This document shows, piece after piece, positions 8,067 to 17,022 of a stretch of DNA of 64,000 bases. Source of the DNA: Mesorhizobium kowhaii (GTDB lineage: Bacteria; Pseudomonadota; Alphaproteobacteria; Rhizobiales; Rhizobiaceae); NCBI RefSeq assembly GCF_003253745.1, contig NZ_MZXV01000032.1, forward strand, positions 958,971-1,022,970, read 5' to 3'. Under the pieces are notes generated by a model that saw nothing but the letters and a program-made list of their open reading frames with translations, had not been told where the DNA came from and did not search any database. The translations under genes and the position numbers were made by a program. Numbering within the stretch: the first letter of the stretch is position 1; every line of letters starts with the position of its first letter.

Positions 8067-9007
8067 CGGGCAACTCCAGTTCTGGCGATCATGCCGTTCT
8101 CGCGCGCGGCTTCGATGAGACCGGCACGCACCGCCTCGTCGGCATCGACGGTGCGGACCTTAAGTCCGGCAAGGCCGAGCGCGGCTTGGTACAGCACTCC
8201 CAGCGCACCGGAGGCGACCAGCACGACGGGTTCCGCGCCGGCGCCATGCCGGCGGCTGGCCGAGGCGATCTCGCCACCGATCAGCAGGCCGGACAGGCAG
8301 GCGGCGGCATCGTCCGCTTTCAGATCCTGCAGCAGGCCGGCGGCGCGGATGGAAAACAGCCTCGAGGTGACATCGCCGCCCTCAGTCAATGCGGTTTCGC
8401 ACCAGCTGCGGAAGAATGGGTTGTCCGAGGTGACCGGCTTGGGATGTTCGCCGAGCGAATGGCGCAGGATCGAGTGCGCGGCAAGCACGGAAAACAGCTC
8501 GCCGGTCGGCCAGGTGCCGAACCCGGCAACGGCGCCGTCTTCGACCAGCACCCATTTCGAATGGGTGCCGGGCATGCAGACCAGCTGACGCCCTTTGGCC
8601 GGCAGGCCGGCGCCGGCAAGCTGCGTTTCCTCGCCGCGCATGACGTCGGGCGCATCGATCTGGCGCTGGGCGAGGCCCGGCACGATGCGGATGTCGCGAT
8701 CCTGGCCGGGTACCCGCGCGGCACCCGCCAGGATGGCGCTGAGCGGCGCCGGCACGGTGACATAGGGCGCTTCCAGCCAGCCCTGGCGCGAGCCGGCCAT
8801 GCCACAGATGATGACGGGCAGCGCCTGCGGCGCGGCCATCGCCGCCAGATGCCCTTCGAGAATGGTCGAAAAACCCTTTTGCTGGGCGGTGATCAGGCCA
8901 TCATCGCCACGGCGTTCGGCAAGAACCTTGCCGTCTTTGTCGATCAGCCAGACCCGCATGCGGGTCGTGCCCCAGTCGACGGCGGCTACCGCCGGCGCTT
9001 CGCTCAC
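8063..9007 (-). CDS. dgoK: 2-dehydro-3-deoxygalactonokinase
   Basis: Phosphorylates 2-dehydro-3-deoxygalactonate at the 6-position using ATP. It is a 314-residue member of the ASKHA kinase fold. The phosphate-1 loop is VDWGTTRMRVWLID, and QLVCMPGTHSKWVLVEDG is characteristic of DgoK. The chosen start is GTG 9007, which overlaps the stop of the SDR gene (GTGA) and gives the standard N-terminus; the longer open frame upstream is read out of the SDR gene. Overlaps on both sides show tight translational coupling. Confidence 0.93.
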   Translation of the reverse strand: MSEAPAVAAVDWGTTRMRVWLIDKDGKVLAERRGDDGLITAQQKGFSTILEGHLAAMAAPQALPVIICGMAGSRQGWLEAPYVTVPAPLSAILAGAARVPGQDRDIRIVPGLAQRQIDAPDVMRGEETQLAGAGLPAKGRQLVCMPGTHSKWVLVEDGAVAGFGTWPTGELFSVLAAHSILRHSLGEHPKPVTSDNPFFRSWCETALTEGGDVTSRLFSIRAAGLLQDLKADDAAACLSGLLIGGEIASASRRHGAGAEPVVLVASGALGVLYQAALGLAGLKVRTVDADEAVRAGLIEAARENGMIARTGVAR

Positions 9008-9771
9008 AGGAAACCTCCATCGACGATCAGCATTTGCGCGGTCAGCATGCGCGAGGCGTCCGAGGCCAGGAACAGCACCGTGCCGACGATGTCGTCCGGC
9101 TGCATAACCTGCTTGATGCACTGCTTGGCGACATGGGCGGCAAGCCCCTGTTCGGTCACCCAGAGCTCCTTCTGCCGCTCGGTGATCACCCAGCCGGGCG
9201 CAATGGCGTTAACGCGGATGCCGTCCACGCCGAGCTTACCGGCCAGCCCCTTGGTCAGGCCGAGGATGCCGGCCTTGGCGGCGGTGTAGGCCGGCATGTC
9301 GGGGTGATTGATCAGATAGGACGTCGAGGTGAAGTTGATGATCGAGCCGCCGCCGGCCCGCTTCATCCCCGGCGCCACCGCTTGCGCGGTGAAGAAATGC
9401 GGCCGCAGATTGATCGCCTGGTTGTTGTCCCAGAATTCCACCGTCACGTCTTCGACGGCGTGTCGCTCGTCAAGCGCCGCATTGTTGACCAGCACGGTGA
9501 CATCGCCATGCGCGTCGGCCGCCCTGGCTGCCGAGGTCCGCAAGGCCTCGACGTCGCGCAGGTCGGTCTTGAGATACAGCGGTCGGCGGCCGAACGCTTT
9601 CTCGATGCGGTCGGCAAGGGCCGTGCTTGGGCCATCGGCGATGTCGATGAAGGCGACATTGGCGCCCTGGCGCACAAAACCCTCGGTCAGTGCCGCGCCA
9701 ATTCCGGAGCCGCCACCGGTGATCAGCACCGAGGCTCCTTCGAGGTCGGCAAAATGCGCCGATGGCATCAT
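9004..9771 (-). CDS. SDR-family oxidoreductase, probable sugar (galactose-type) 1-dehydrogenase
   Basis: A classical short-chain dehydrogenase of 255 residues. It has the nucleotide-binding TGGGSGIG, the NNAA motif (VLVNNAALDERH), the catalytic Ser in INFTSTSYL, and YTAAKAG with the Tyr-x-x-x-Lys pair. The C-terminal VDGGFL is typical. It is first in the operon with dgoK, dgoA and a lactonase, so oxidation of D-galactose or a related aldose to the lactone is the likely job; this is contextual. Start 9771 (MMPS) is chosen because GGGAGA sits about 10 bases upstream; an ATG at 9792 is in frame. Confidence 0.85.
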   Translation of the reverse strand: MMPSAHFADLEGASVLITGGGSGIGAALTEGFVRQGANVAFIDIADGPSTALADRIEKAFGRRPLYLKTDLRDVEALRTSAARAADAHGDVTVLVNNAALDERHAVEDVTVEFWDNNQAINLRPHFFTAQAVAPGMKRAGGGSIINFTSTSYLINHPDMPAYTAAKAGILGLTKGLAGKLGVDGIRVNAIAPGWVITERQKELWVTEQGLAAHVAKQCIKQVMQPDDIVGTVLFLASDASRMLTAQMLIVDGGFL

Positions 9772-9990
9772 ATCTGTTGTCTCCCAGCGCATGACCCCGA
9801 CAACGTCCTTTGCGCGCCCTGAAGGACGCGCGGCGCTGTGGTCGGACCGGCGCGCATCCTAGCCAGACACGTCGTGCGGGCAAGGGCGAAAAGGCGGATT
9901 TGCGGGCTTATGTCAGACAAAACGACAATGCGCCGCACCGGATGCGCACGGCTGCATCATCGAGATTGCGGGCAACGTCGAGCTTGCCGG

Positions 9991-11340
9991 TCAGATCGCC
10001 TTGGCGCGCAAGGCGCCGCGGAAGGAATCGCGGAGGTAGCCGAGCGTGGCATCGGCATCGACCGGCCTGCCGAACAGATAGCCTTGCCCGCCGGCACAGC
10101 CGAACTGGACCAGGCGATCAGCCTGCGCCTCCTGCTCGATGCCTTCGGCGACCACGTCCATGCCGAGCCCCTCGCACATGGCGAGAATGGCACGGATGAT
10201 GTGTTCGGACGGACGGTCGTCGAGAATGGAGGAGACGAAGGCGCGATCGATCTTGAGCTTGTCGAAGTGAAATTCGCGCAAGCGGCCGAGCGAGGATTGG
10301 CCGGTGCCGAAATCGTCGAGCGAAACGCGGATGCCGACGCGGCGCAGATCCTCGACGATCTTCTCGGCCGAGGCAGGATCGTTCATCAGGCCGGTCTCGG
10401 TGATCTCGATCTCCAGCCGGCGCGGATCGAAGCCGGTGCGCTCGAGGATCGCCAGTATGTGCAGGCCGGTGTTCTGGTCGACGAGCTGCGAGGGCGACAG
10501 GTTGAACGACAGGAACAGGTCCTTCGGCCAGCTTTTGGCCGCTTCGGTCGCCTTGCGCAGCACCAGCTGCGACAGCGGGCCGATGATGCCGCGCTCCTCG
10601 GCGATGGGGATGAACACCGTTGGCGGCACCGAGCCGAGATCGCGGTCGGTCCAGCGCGCCAGCGTCTCGAAGCCGATGGTGCGGCGCGTGTTGAGGTCGA
10701 CGATGGGCTGGAAATGCGGCTCGACCTCGCCAGCCGAGACAGCGCGGCGCAGCGCCTGTTCGATGCGGGTGACGCGCTTGGCCGCCTCTTCCATCTCGCG
10801 GGTGTAGACGACGACGCGGCCACGGCCGGAACGCTTGGCGTGGTAGAGCGCCGTCTCGGCCTTGTTGATGAGGATCTCGGTGGTCTCGTCGCCCGAATAG
10901 AACAGCGAGCAACCGACCGAGGCCGAAAGCCTGGCGGTGCGTTCGCCGACATCATAGGGCGCCGAAAGGATCTCGATCAGCATGCGGGATTTCTCGGCCG
11001 CCGCCTCCTCGCTGAACACCATCGGGTAGAGAAAGGCGAATTCGTCGGCGCCAATGCGGCAGACGGTGGAATGGCCGTCCATCGAGGCGCGCAGCCGCAT
11101 CGCGACCTGGATCAGGATATCGTCACCCGCCTTGTGCCCGAACAGGTCGTTGATCGGCTTGAAGCCGTCGAGGTCGAGAATGCCGACGGTGAACGGCGCC
11201 GGGTCGTCGGCACGGTCGCTGATCAGGCGATCGACCTTGTCGAAGAAGCGGCGATGGTTGCCAAGCCCGGTCAACGGATCGGTGAATGCCAGATCCGTGC
11301 TCTCCCTGTTTGCCTGACCGGTGCCAAACGAAGTTTGCAT
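9991..11340 (-). CDS. GGDEF-EAL bifunctional-type cyclic-di-GMP protein
   Basis: A 449-residue soluble protein with an N-terminal GGDEF domain (about 15-180) and a C-terminal EAL domain (about 190-440). There is no sensor domain or membrane segment. The GGDEF motif reads GADEF (97-101), with DLDGFKPIND intact and no RxxD inhibitory site at the usual distance. The EAL motif reads ETL (225-227), but the other phosphodiesterase residues are present: FNLSPSQL, EIEITE, DDFGTG, KIDR, AEGIE and GQGYLFGRP. It could be an active phosphodiesterase; cyclase activity is less certain. It is monocistronic. Confidence 0.93.
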   Translation of the reverse strand: MQTSFGTGQANRESTDLAFTDPLTGLGNHRRFFDKVDRLISDRADDPAPFTVGILDLDGFKPINDLFGHKAGDDILIQVAMRLRASMDGHSTVCRIGADEFAFLYPMVFSEEAAAEKSRMLIEILSAPYDVGERTARLSASVGCSLFYSGDETTEILINKAETALYHAKRSGRGRVVVYTREMEEAAKRVTRIEQALRRAVSAGEVEPHFQPIVDLNTRRTIGFETLARWTDRDLGSVPPTVFIPIAEERGIIGPLSQLVLRKATEAAKSWPKDLFLSFNLSPSQLVDQNTGLHILAILERTGFDPRRLEIEITETGLMNDPASAEKIVEDLRRVGIRVSLDDFGTGQSSLGRLREFHFDKLKIDRAFVSSILDDRPSEHIIRAILAMCEGLGMDVVAEGIEQEAQADRLVQFGCAGGQGYLFGRPVDADATLGYLRDSFRGALRAKAI

Positions 11341-11488
11341 CGGTGTCCCTGTTTTGTGACGTCGGAATTTAGTTTCAGACTGGCAGCAAACCCTTTAGGA
11401 AACGTATCCCCAAATCGATTATTCGCGGGTAAAGCGCATTGTCTTCAGCAGGGTCGACGCGACGCGCGTCGAGCCTGCATGCGGATCC

Positions 11489-13312
11489 TCAACCCTTGGG
11501 CCGGACACGATAGAGTTCGAGCGAGGCGCCACGGGTTTCCGCGATCGGCTCCAGCCATTCCGGCACGTTGCCGCGCATCAACCCGGCAAGAAAACCGTCC
11601 GGCGCGGTAAAGGCTAAAAGCTGGCTTTCCGAGTTGCCACGGCACAGCGCGACAAGGCCGACGTGATGATCCCCGACGATCGACCTGGCTTGCGCCTCGG
11701 AACCAAGGAAAGCGTCGAGCGCAAGCAGGTCTCCCGCGACGTTGCGGTGGTAAGGCCCGGCGAACACGCGATGTCGGGAGTACACCAGGATCGGCGATCC
11801 GAGATTGGAGACGGCAAGCACGGTGGTATCGGGCAGCCTGCCGAGTGTGGCGAAGGTGGCCTTGGCCTGGCAGGACGGGTCGACGCCAGCGTCGCTGGTG
11901 ATTTTTGCGCCGCCGGTTGCGAGCGCCGCCGACGCCGCCTGGGCGGCGCCTGACCAGATCGAGTTCACCGAGATGAGCCAGGCCGCGGCCATCCGCAGCA
12001 CCGAGCTGCGCGACGGGCTGGTTTCGGCCCGCCGCCGCCATTTGGCGATCCAGGCCGAAAGCGGGATCACCGCGAAGGCAATCGAGAATGTCGAGCCGCG
12101 CACTTGCCAAACGCTGACCAGGAACGCCACGACCAGCAGCATGGCGACAAGGCTGTCCTGGCGCCGCCAGCCGCCACGGCGTAGGCGCAACGCCATCAGC
12201 ACGAGCGCCACCAGCGGCGTGGCATAGCGCGCCGCCAGCTCGGCGGGATCGTGGGCGGCGAGCTGGAACAGCGACTGCGCCTCGTCGATATGATCGAGCC
12301 ACAGCGTCTTCAGGCGCGGATCGAGCCCGGCATAGGGAGAGGCCAGGCATTGCGGGAACAGCAAAAGGAGAACCGCGCCGAGCACGAGCGCAAGCACGCC
12401 TACCGACAGCAGGCGCTGCCCGCGCGTGCGCCCGGCCGCTTCGATCGAGGCGATCGCCGCAAGGCCGGTTCCGGCAAGGGCCGCGACGACGAACTGCATC
12501 GTCGAGAAGGCATCGCATTGCGCCTGGCCCCAGGCCGATAGCGGGATGGTGGCGACGAAGACAAGCGCTGCGACGCCGGCAAAGCCAAGGCCGAAATCCC
12601 TGGCGATCAGCCTTTCGCCTGATACGTCAAAGGCGAACAGCGTCGCCACGCAGACGCCGATGGTGGCGACGTAGGGAGCGGTTTCCATGCCGACGGCCAG
12701 GGTCAGCGCGGCGCACAGGCCGGCAAGGAACGCCGCCGGCCGGCGCATGCGCGCTTCGAGCAGGAAACTCAGGCTGGCGACGGTCAGCATCAGCTGGACA
12801 TTGTGATGATCGAGCGCGCCCGGCTCGAAAATGCCGATGAAATACAGCGCCGCCGCGCCGACGATGACGGCGGGCAGCACCGCGCCATCGCCGGCAAAGC
12901 TGCGCGCGGCGCGAATGATGAAGACCATGGTCAGGCCGAAGAGCAGTGCCGGCCACGCCACCTGCGCGACGTTCTCGGCGAGGGTCATGTTGCCAGTCAG
13001 GCTCGATACGGCGAGCACGATGGCGGCGATCGGCACATCGACCAGCCGCGACCAATGCATGACGAAGCCGCCTTCGAGGCCCATCCGGTATTGATGCAGG
13101 TCGAACCAGCCCTGGCCGGCCAAGAGGTCGCGCACCTCGACCAGCCGCAGCAGATTGTCATTGTCGCCGCCGGCATTGGTCAGCGCCGGGAATCCGGCGC
13201 AGGCGTTGACGACCAGGACGCCGAGCGTGGCAAGCAGCGCCAGCATGAGGTCCGCTCGCCAGGAGGCGCGTGCGCCGTCTCTGGAAAGCATCGCGGTATG
13301 AGCGGTGGTCAT
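11489..13312 (-). CDS. GT-C fold membrane glycosyltransferase-like protein (STT3/GT66-like)
   Basis: A polytopic membrane protein of 607 residues with a hydrophobic N-terminal two thirds and a soluble C-terminal part. The first loop carries NAGGDNDNLLRLVEVRDLL followed by MHWSRLVDVPIA, and a later loop carries GALDHHNVQLML. These resemble the acidic catalytic loops and DHH motif of STT3-type oligosaccharyltransferases. No WWDxG motif was seen, so it may transfer sugar to something other than Asn. It is the last gene downstream of GtrA and a GT2 polyprenyl-sugar transferase, consistent with use of a lipid-linked sugar donor. ATG 13312 is preferred to 13396. Confidence 0.8.
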   Translation of the reverse strand: MTTAHTAMLSRDGARASWRADLMLALLATLGVLVVNACAGFPALTNAGGDNDNLLRLVEVRDLLAGQGWFDLHQYRMGLEGGFVMHWSRLVDVPIAAIVLAVSSLTGNMTLAENVAQVAWPALLFGLTMVFIIRAARSFAGDGAVLPAVIVGAAALYFIGIFEPGALDHHNVQLMLTVASLSFLLEARMRRPAAFLAGLCAALTLAVGMETAPYVATIGVCVATLFAFDVSGERLIARDFGLGFAGVAALVFVATIPLSAWGQAQCDAFSTMQFVVAALAGTGLAAIASIEAAGRTRGQRLLSVGVLALVLGAVLLLLFPQCLASPYAGLDPRLKTLWLDHIDEAQSLFQLAAHDPAELAARYATPLVALVLMALRLRRGGWRRQDSLVAMLLVVAFLVSVWQVRGSTFSIAFAVIPLSAWIAKWRRRAETSPSRSSVLRMAAAWLISVNSIWSGAAQAASAALATGGAKITSDAGVDPSCQAKATFATLGRLPDTTVLAVSNLGSPILVYSRHRVFAGPYHRNVAGDLLALDAFLGSEAQARSIVGDHHVGLVALCRGNSESQLLAFTAPDGFLAGLMRGNVPEWLEPIAETRGASLELYRVRPKG

Positions 13313-13411
13313 GGATTGGGCTTTCAGCCTGTGTCTGTCGGCGCACGCTAGCGCCGGCCGCTTCACAAAGCGTAAAGCGGCGCGATTTTGCGCCACTTTG
13401 GGCGCCGTGCG

Positions 13412-13810
13412 TCAATCGCGCGCCGGAAACACCCACAGCGACGACAGAATGTAGCTCACCGTGCTTGCGGCAACCGTCATCAGCGCCGACATGGCAAGCG
13501 CCGACATGCCGAAACGGGTGACCGCCAGATGCGACACCAGGCCCGAAAACAGCGCGCATCCCACCTGCAGCGCGAGATAGCGCGGCATGGCGCTGGCATG
13601 ATCGTGCTGGCCGCCGAACGTCCAGCCGCGCTGCGCGCTATAGGCAACAACGACGGTGATCGCATAGGCGACGACACTGCCGATGAAAGGCGAAAAGCCC
13701 AGCGACACCAGGAGCCACGACAGAACGAACAGCAGCAATGCGGCGCCGACGCCGACCGTCAGGAACCGGAACAGGCGCGTTTGGACAAGGACCGGCAATG
13801 CGTCGCTCAT
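13412..13810 (-). CDS. GtrA-family membrane protein
   Basis: A 132-residue protein with four transmembrane segments. The start RLFRFLTVGVGAALLLFVLS and the end SYILSSLWVFPARD are typical of GtrA, the putative flippase for undecaprenyl- or polyprenyl-linked sugars in O-antigen or wall glycosylation. Its ATG overlaps the stop of the GT2 gene (ATGA at 13807-13810), and the GT-C protein follows about 100 bases later. The three genes look like a complete lipid-sugar synthesis, flipping and transfer unit. Confidence 0.9.
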   Translation of the reverse strand: MSDALPVLVQTRLFRFLTVGVGAALLLFVLSWLLVSLGFSPFIGSVVAYAITVVVAYSAQRGWTFGGQHDHASAMPRYLALQVGCALFSGLVSHLAVTRFGMSALAMSALMTVAASTVSYILSSLWVFPARD

Positions 13811-15123
13811 GTGTCGCGCCCCGGCAGTTGGTTAGCCGGCGATTCACTGGCCGGCAACTCATTGGCCGGCAATTCATTGGCCGGCAATTCATTGGTTTGA
13901 CCGGCCCGGCCGGACTTCAGCCGCTTGACCGGTATTTCCAGGACACCGAGCAGAAACGCCGAGAAGAAGACCTGGAATGAAATGACGATCAGGCTCAAGC
14001 CCAGCACCACGATGCGCGGGATTTCGGAATCGTTCAGCGGGCCGAAGCCGAGATGCGCCCAGCGCGCCACGGCGTAGCCGAAGAACAAGACGCCGCCGGC
14101 AAAGCAGATGCCGGCATTGGCGGCGAGGCGGTCGGTGCTGATGGTTCTGGTCAGCCAGTCGGAACGGCGGCTTGGCGGCAGGATACCGGTTATCTCGGCA
14201 TAGTATCGCGAAATGGCGCCGAAGGTGATGAGCTGGACGCCGGTGACGACCATGAAACAGGCGGCGACGAAGGTGTTGAGGTCGAGCGACAGATTGTCGA
14301 TCACCCGCAACGGCCCGAACACCAGCAGCGCCGCAAACAAGATGCCAAGGCCACCGAGCACCGTGCCCGGGATGAAGAACATCCAGCGCGGATTGTAGAC
14401 CAGCAGAAACTTCAGGTGCCGCCAGCCGTCGCGCCAGGTCCTGAGATGCGGCGGCCGGCTGCGGCCGTCGGGCTTGAGCGTGGTCGGCACTTCCTCGATG
14501 CGCAGGCCGGCAAGGGCGCCGCGCACCACCATCTCGCTGGCGAATTCCATGCCGGTCGTCTGCAGGTCGAGCTTCCTGATGCTGTCGGCATTGAAGCCGC
14601 GCAGGCCGCAGTGGAAATCCCCGGTCTTGATGCGGAAGAACAGGCGGCCGACAAAGCTCAGCACCGGGTTGCCGAGATAGCGATGCAGCGGCGGCATGGC
14701 GCCGGCCTCGATGCCGCCCTGGAAGCGATTGCCCATGACCAGGTCGGCACCGTCGCGCAGCCGCGCGACGAAGGCCTCCAGCGCGCCGAAATCATAGCTG
14801 TCGTCGGCATCGCCCATGATGATGAAACGGCCCTTGGCGGCGGCGATGCCGCCCAAAAGGGCCGCGCCATAGCCTTTCTGCGCCACCGGCACGACACGGG
14901 CGCCCCCCTCCGCGGCAATCGCCTGCGACCCATCGGTGCTGCCATTGTCTGATATCAGCACCTCGCCGGAGATGCCCGCTTTGTCGAGGAAGGCTTTCGC
15001 CTTGCCGATGCAGACGGCCAGCGTCTCGGCCTCGTTGAGGCACGGCATGAGGATGGTGAGTTCGAGCTGTTTGGTTGCGGCGGCGCGGATGGCGGTGACG
15101 GCGTTCATTGGTCGTTGTTCCAT
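13807..15123 (-). CDS. Family 2 glycosyltransferase with C-terminal membrane segments
   Basis: A 438-residue protein of the dolichol-phosphate mannosyltransferase/DPG-synthase type. The GT2 domain (about 20-250) has the LTILMPCLNEAETL start, the ISDNGSTDGS motif and the catalytic DADDSYDF. It then has about four C-terminal transmembrane helices. It probably loads a hexose onto polyprenyl phosphate at the inner membrane, feeding the coupled GtrA and GT-C genes. The extreme C-terminus is a NELPA pentapeptide repeat, encoded by a 15-bp tandem repeat and unlike the rest of the protein. The start may also be the ATG at 15108. Confidence 0.92.
   Translation of the reverse strand: MEQRPMNAVTAIRAAATKQLELTILMPCLNEAETLAVCIGKAKAFLDKAGISGEVLISDNGSTDGSQAIAAEGGARVVPVAQKGYGAALLGGIAAAKGRFIIMGDADDSYDFGALEAFVARLRDGADLVMGNRFQGGIEAGAMPPLHRYLGNPVLSFVGRLFFRIKTGDFHCGLRGFNADSIRKLDLQTTGMEFASEMVVRGALAGLRIEEVPTTLKPDGRSRPPHLRTWRDGWRHLKFLLVYNPRWMFFIPGTVLGGLGILFAALLVFGPLRVIDNLSLDLNTFVAACFMVVTGVQLITFGAISRYYAEITGILPPSRRSDWLTRTISTDRLAANAGICFAGGVLFFGYAVARWAHLGFGPLNDSEIPRIVVLGLSLIVISFQVFFSAFLLGVLEIPVKRLKSGRAGQTNELPANELPANELPASESPANQLPGRDT
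13826..13895 (-). repeat. 15-bp coding minisatellite (NELPA repeat)
   Basis: About four to five tandem units of TTGGCCGGCAATTCA (read on the + strand), with two units identical and the outer ones degenerate. On the minus strand they encode NELPA-NELPA-NELPA-SESPA-NQLPG at the C-terminus of the GT2 protein. The 15-bp length preserves the frame whatever the copy number, so the tail length can vary between strains by slippage. Confidence 0.85.
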
Positions 15124-15346
15124 CGAGTGCCCGGCGCTGCGTCAGTTCGGCCGGGCGCATTCGGGCTTACCGTTGCACGGCAAGGCTTAAGGAAAGGATG
15201 ACGCGCAGCCTCGCCTTGTCTCCAATCGGACCGCAGGCCGAGCTTGCGGTTGTCTGACACCAATCTTCAAAATGTCGCGATTGGCAGATGGGCGGTGAGC
15301 CTGTACAGGCAAGACAGTCGCCTATCCGAGCCGCCGGAGACCTGCC

Positions 15347-16291
15347 ATGAAGCTGAAAATCGCCGTCCAGATGGACCACATCGCCACCGTGTCGATCGCC
15401 GGCGACACTTCGTTCGCGCTGTCGCTGGAAGCGCAGCGGCGCGGCCATCAGCTGTTCCACTACACGCCCGACCGGCTATCGCTGCGCGACGGCAAGGTGT
15501 TTGCCCGCATCGAGGAAATGCAGGTGCGCGACGAGAAGGGCAACCATTATTCGCTGGGCGAAAAGGTGCGCACCGATCTTGCGGAAATGGATGTCGTCCT
15601 GCTGCGCCAGGATCCGCCCTTCGACATGAACTACATCACCACCACGCACATCCTCGAGCGCATCCATCCCAAAACGCTGGTGGTCAACGACCCGGCCTGG
15701 GTGCGCAACAGCCCGGAAAAGATCTTCGTCACCGAGTTTTCCGACCTGATGCCGGACACGCTGATCACCAAGGACCCGCTCGAAGTCGCCGCCTTCCGCA
15801 AGGAGTTCGGCGACATCATCATCAAGCCGCTCTACGGCAATGGCGGCGCCGGCATCTTCCATCTGCTGGAGGGCGACCGCAACCTCGCCTCGCTCTTGGA
15901 AATGTTCGGCCAGATGTTTCGCGAGCCCTACATCGTGCAGCGCTACCTGAAGGACGTACGCAAGGGCGACAAGCGCATCATCCTGATCGACGGCGAGCCG
16001 GCCGGCGCCATCAACCGGGTGCCGGCCGAGCACGATTCCCGCTCCAACATGCATGTCGGCGGCCGCGCCGAAAAGACCGAGCTGACGACGCGCGAGCGCG
16101 AAATCTGCGCCCGCATCGGGCCGGCGCTGAAAGCGCGCGGCTTCATCCTCGTCGGCATCGACGTCATCGGCGACTACATGACCGAGATCAATGTCACATC
16201 GCCAACCGGCGTGCGCGAAGTCAGCCGCTTCGGCGGCGCCGACATCGCCAGCCTGTTCTGGGACGCAGTCGAGGACAAGCGGCGGACGTAG
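15347..16291 (+). CDS. gshB: Glutathione synthetase
   Basis: Joins gamma-glutamylcysteine and glycine with ATP to make glutathione. The protein has 314 residues, standard for bacterial GshB. It starts [22 protein letters not shown] and contains [19 protein letters not shown], the ATP-grasp lid [17 protein letters not shown], and the Mg-binding end [15 protein letters not shown]. The start ATG follows GGAGACCTGCC. It is transcribed divergently from the GT2 operon. The usual downstream neighbour comM is present but separated by a decayed reductase gene. Confidence 0.96.
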   Translation: MKLKIAVQMDHIATVSIAGDTSFALSLEAQRRGHQLFHYTPDRLSLRDGKVFARIEEMQVRDEKGNHYSLGEKVRTDLAEMDVVLLRQDPPFDMNYITTTHILERIHPKTLVVNDPAWVRNSPEKIFVTEFSDLMPDTLITKDPLEVAAFRKEFGDIIIKPLYGNGGAGIFHLLEGDRNLASLLEMFGQMFREPYIVQRYLKDVRKGDKRIILIDGEPAGAINRVPAEHDSRSNMHVGGRAEKTELTTREREICARIGPALKARGFILVGIDVIGDYMTEINVTSPTGVREVSRFGGADIASLFWDAVEDKRRT

Positions 16292-16368
16292 TCCGTTTTC
16301 ACTTTGTCTTAACCATGTTCCGGTTTTTCAACCGGGTACAACCCGACCGCGACCGGTGCGGCTGGGTA

Positions 16369-16385
16369 TTCTTGTAATGTTCTTG
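16369..16385 (+). repeat. Left copy of 17-bp direct repeat flanking the reductase pseudogene
   Basis: TTCTTGTAATGTTCTTG at 16369-16385 matches TTCTCGTAATGTTCTTG at 17009-17025 in 16 of 17 positions. The pair brackets the pseudogene between gshB and comM. The left copy, with its preceding base, reads ATTC-N7-GTTC and is thus one base away from an alphaproteobacterial LexA box. It may be a remnant of the original comM upstream region. Confidence 0.8.
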
Positions 16386-16524
16386 ATTTGATCAGGCGAT
16401 TGTATAGGCCACTGCGGATCGACACTGGCGATGGGCTTCCTTCCCCACCACTGACCTTGCTGTTTCCTGTTGGTTGCGCGACAGCTAATATGTGCGTGTA
16501 GTTCGAAGCCTGAAGGCTCACGCT

Positions 16525-16993
16525 ATGAAAATTAATGTCGTCTGCGCGCATCCACTAGCCGACAGCTACCAGGCATCGCTCCACAAACGGGTCGTTCAGA
16601 CCCTCAAAGCCAGGGGTGACGAGGTCGTTGATTTCGATCTCCATCAGATGAAGTTCGATCCTGTGATGCATGCCGAAGAAAGACGTGGCCACTTTGATCC
16701 TGCTCAGGCCCCGCGATTTGCAGATTTACATCGACGCGTTGAGATGGGCGGAAGCCTGCGTTTTCTGCTTTCCCACATGGTGGTCAGGCATGCCTGCAAT
16801 CTTGAAGGGTTATTTTGATCGAGTTTGGCGACCAGGGGTGGCTTACGAGTTGCCGGCAGACGGTGGCGTGATCAAGCCGGCGCTATTGAACATCCGGCGG
16901 ATGGGGGTTGTTACCACATGCGGCTCGCCGTGGTGGTATACCGAACTGTACATGCAAAACCCAGGGAGGAAGGTGCTGTGTCATTCACCGTAA
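16525..16993 (+). pseudogene. Frameshifted, truncated NAD(P)H quinone reductase (KefF/MdaB-like flavodoxin fold)
   Basis: The first frame starts at ATG 16525 (MKINVVCAHPLADSYQASLH) and reads the flavodoxin-like N-terminus to about HFDPAQAP. The homology continues in the next frame (RDLQIYIDALRWAEACVFCF, then PTWWSGMPAILKGYFDRVW and VTTCGSPWWYTELYMQNPGR). The shift falls near the C-run at 16709-16712 and looks like one inserted base. The second frame stops at 16993, roughly 45 residues short of family length. It probably encoded a flavin-dependent quinone reductase. The sequence is less GC-rich than its neighbours and is bracketed by 17-bp direct repeats. Confidence 0.85.
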
Positions 16994-17007
16994 GTGAGCA
17001 ACCTTAT

Positions 17008-17022
17008 GTTCTCGTAATGTTC
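17008..17022 (+). promoter_or_regulatory. Candidate LexA (SOS) box upstream of comM
   Basis: GTTC-TCGTAAT-GTTC matches the alphaproteobacterial LexA consensus GTTC-N7-GTTC exactly. It lies about 90-100 bases upstream of the comM start. ComM is a DNA-processing helicase, so damage-inducible control is plausible. The match is exact, but the motif is short and regulation is inferred. Confidence 0.55.

Noticed and set aside
15124..15346. Riboswitch upstream of gshB
   Set aside because: No recognisable aptamer core or terminator/anti-terminator pair was seen in the 220-base leader.
16525..16993. Programmed frameshift in the quinone-reductase gene
   Set aside because: No slippery heptamer or strong downstream structure was seen, and the gene is also C-terminally truncated, so decay is more likely.
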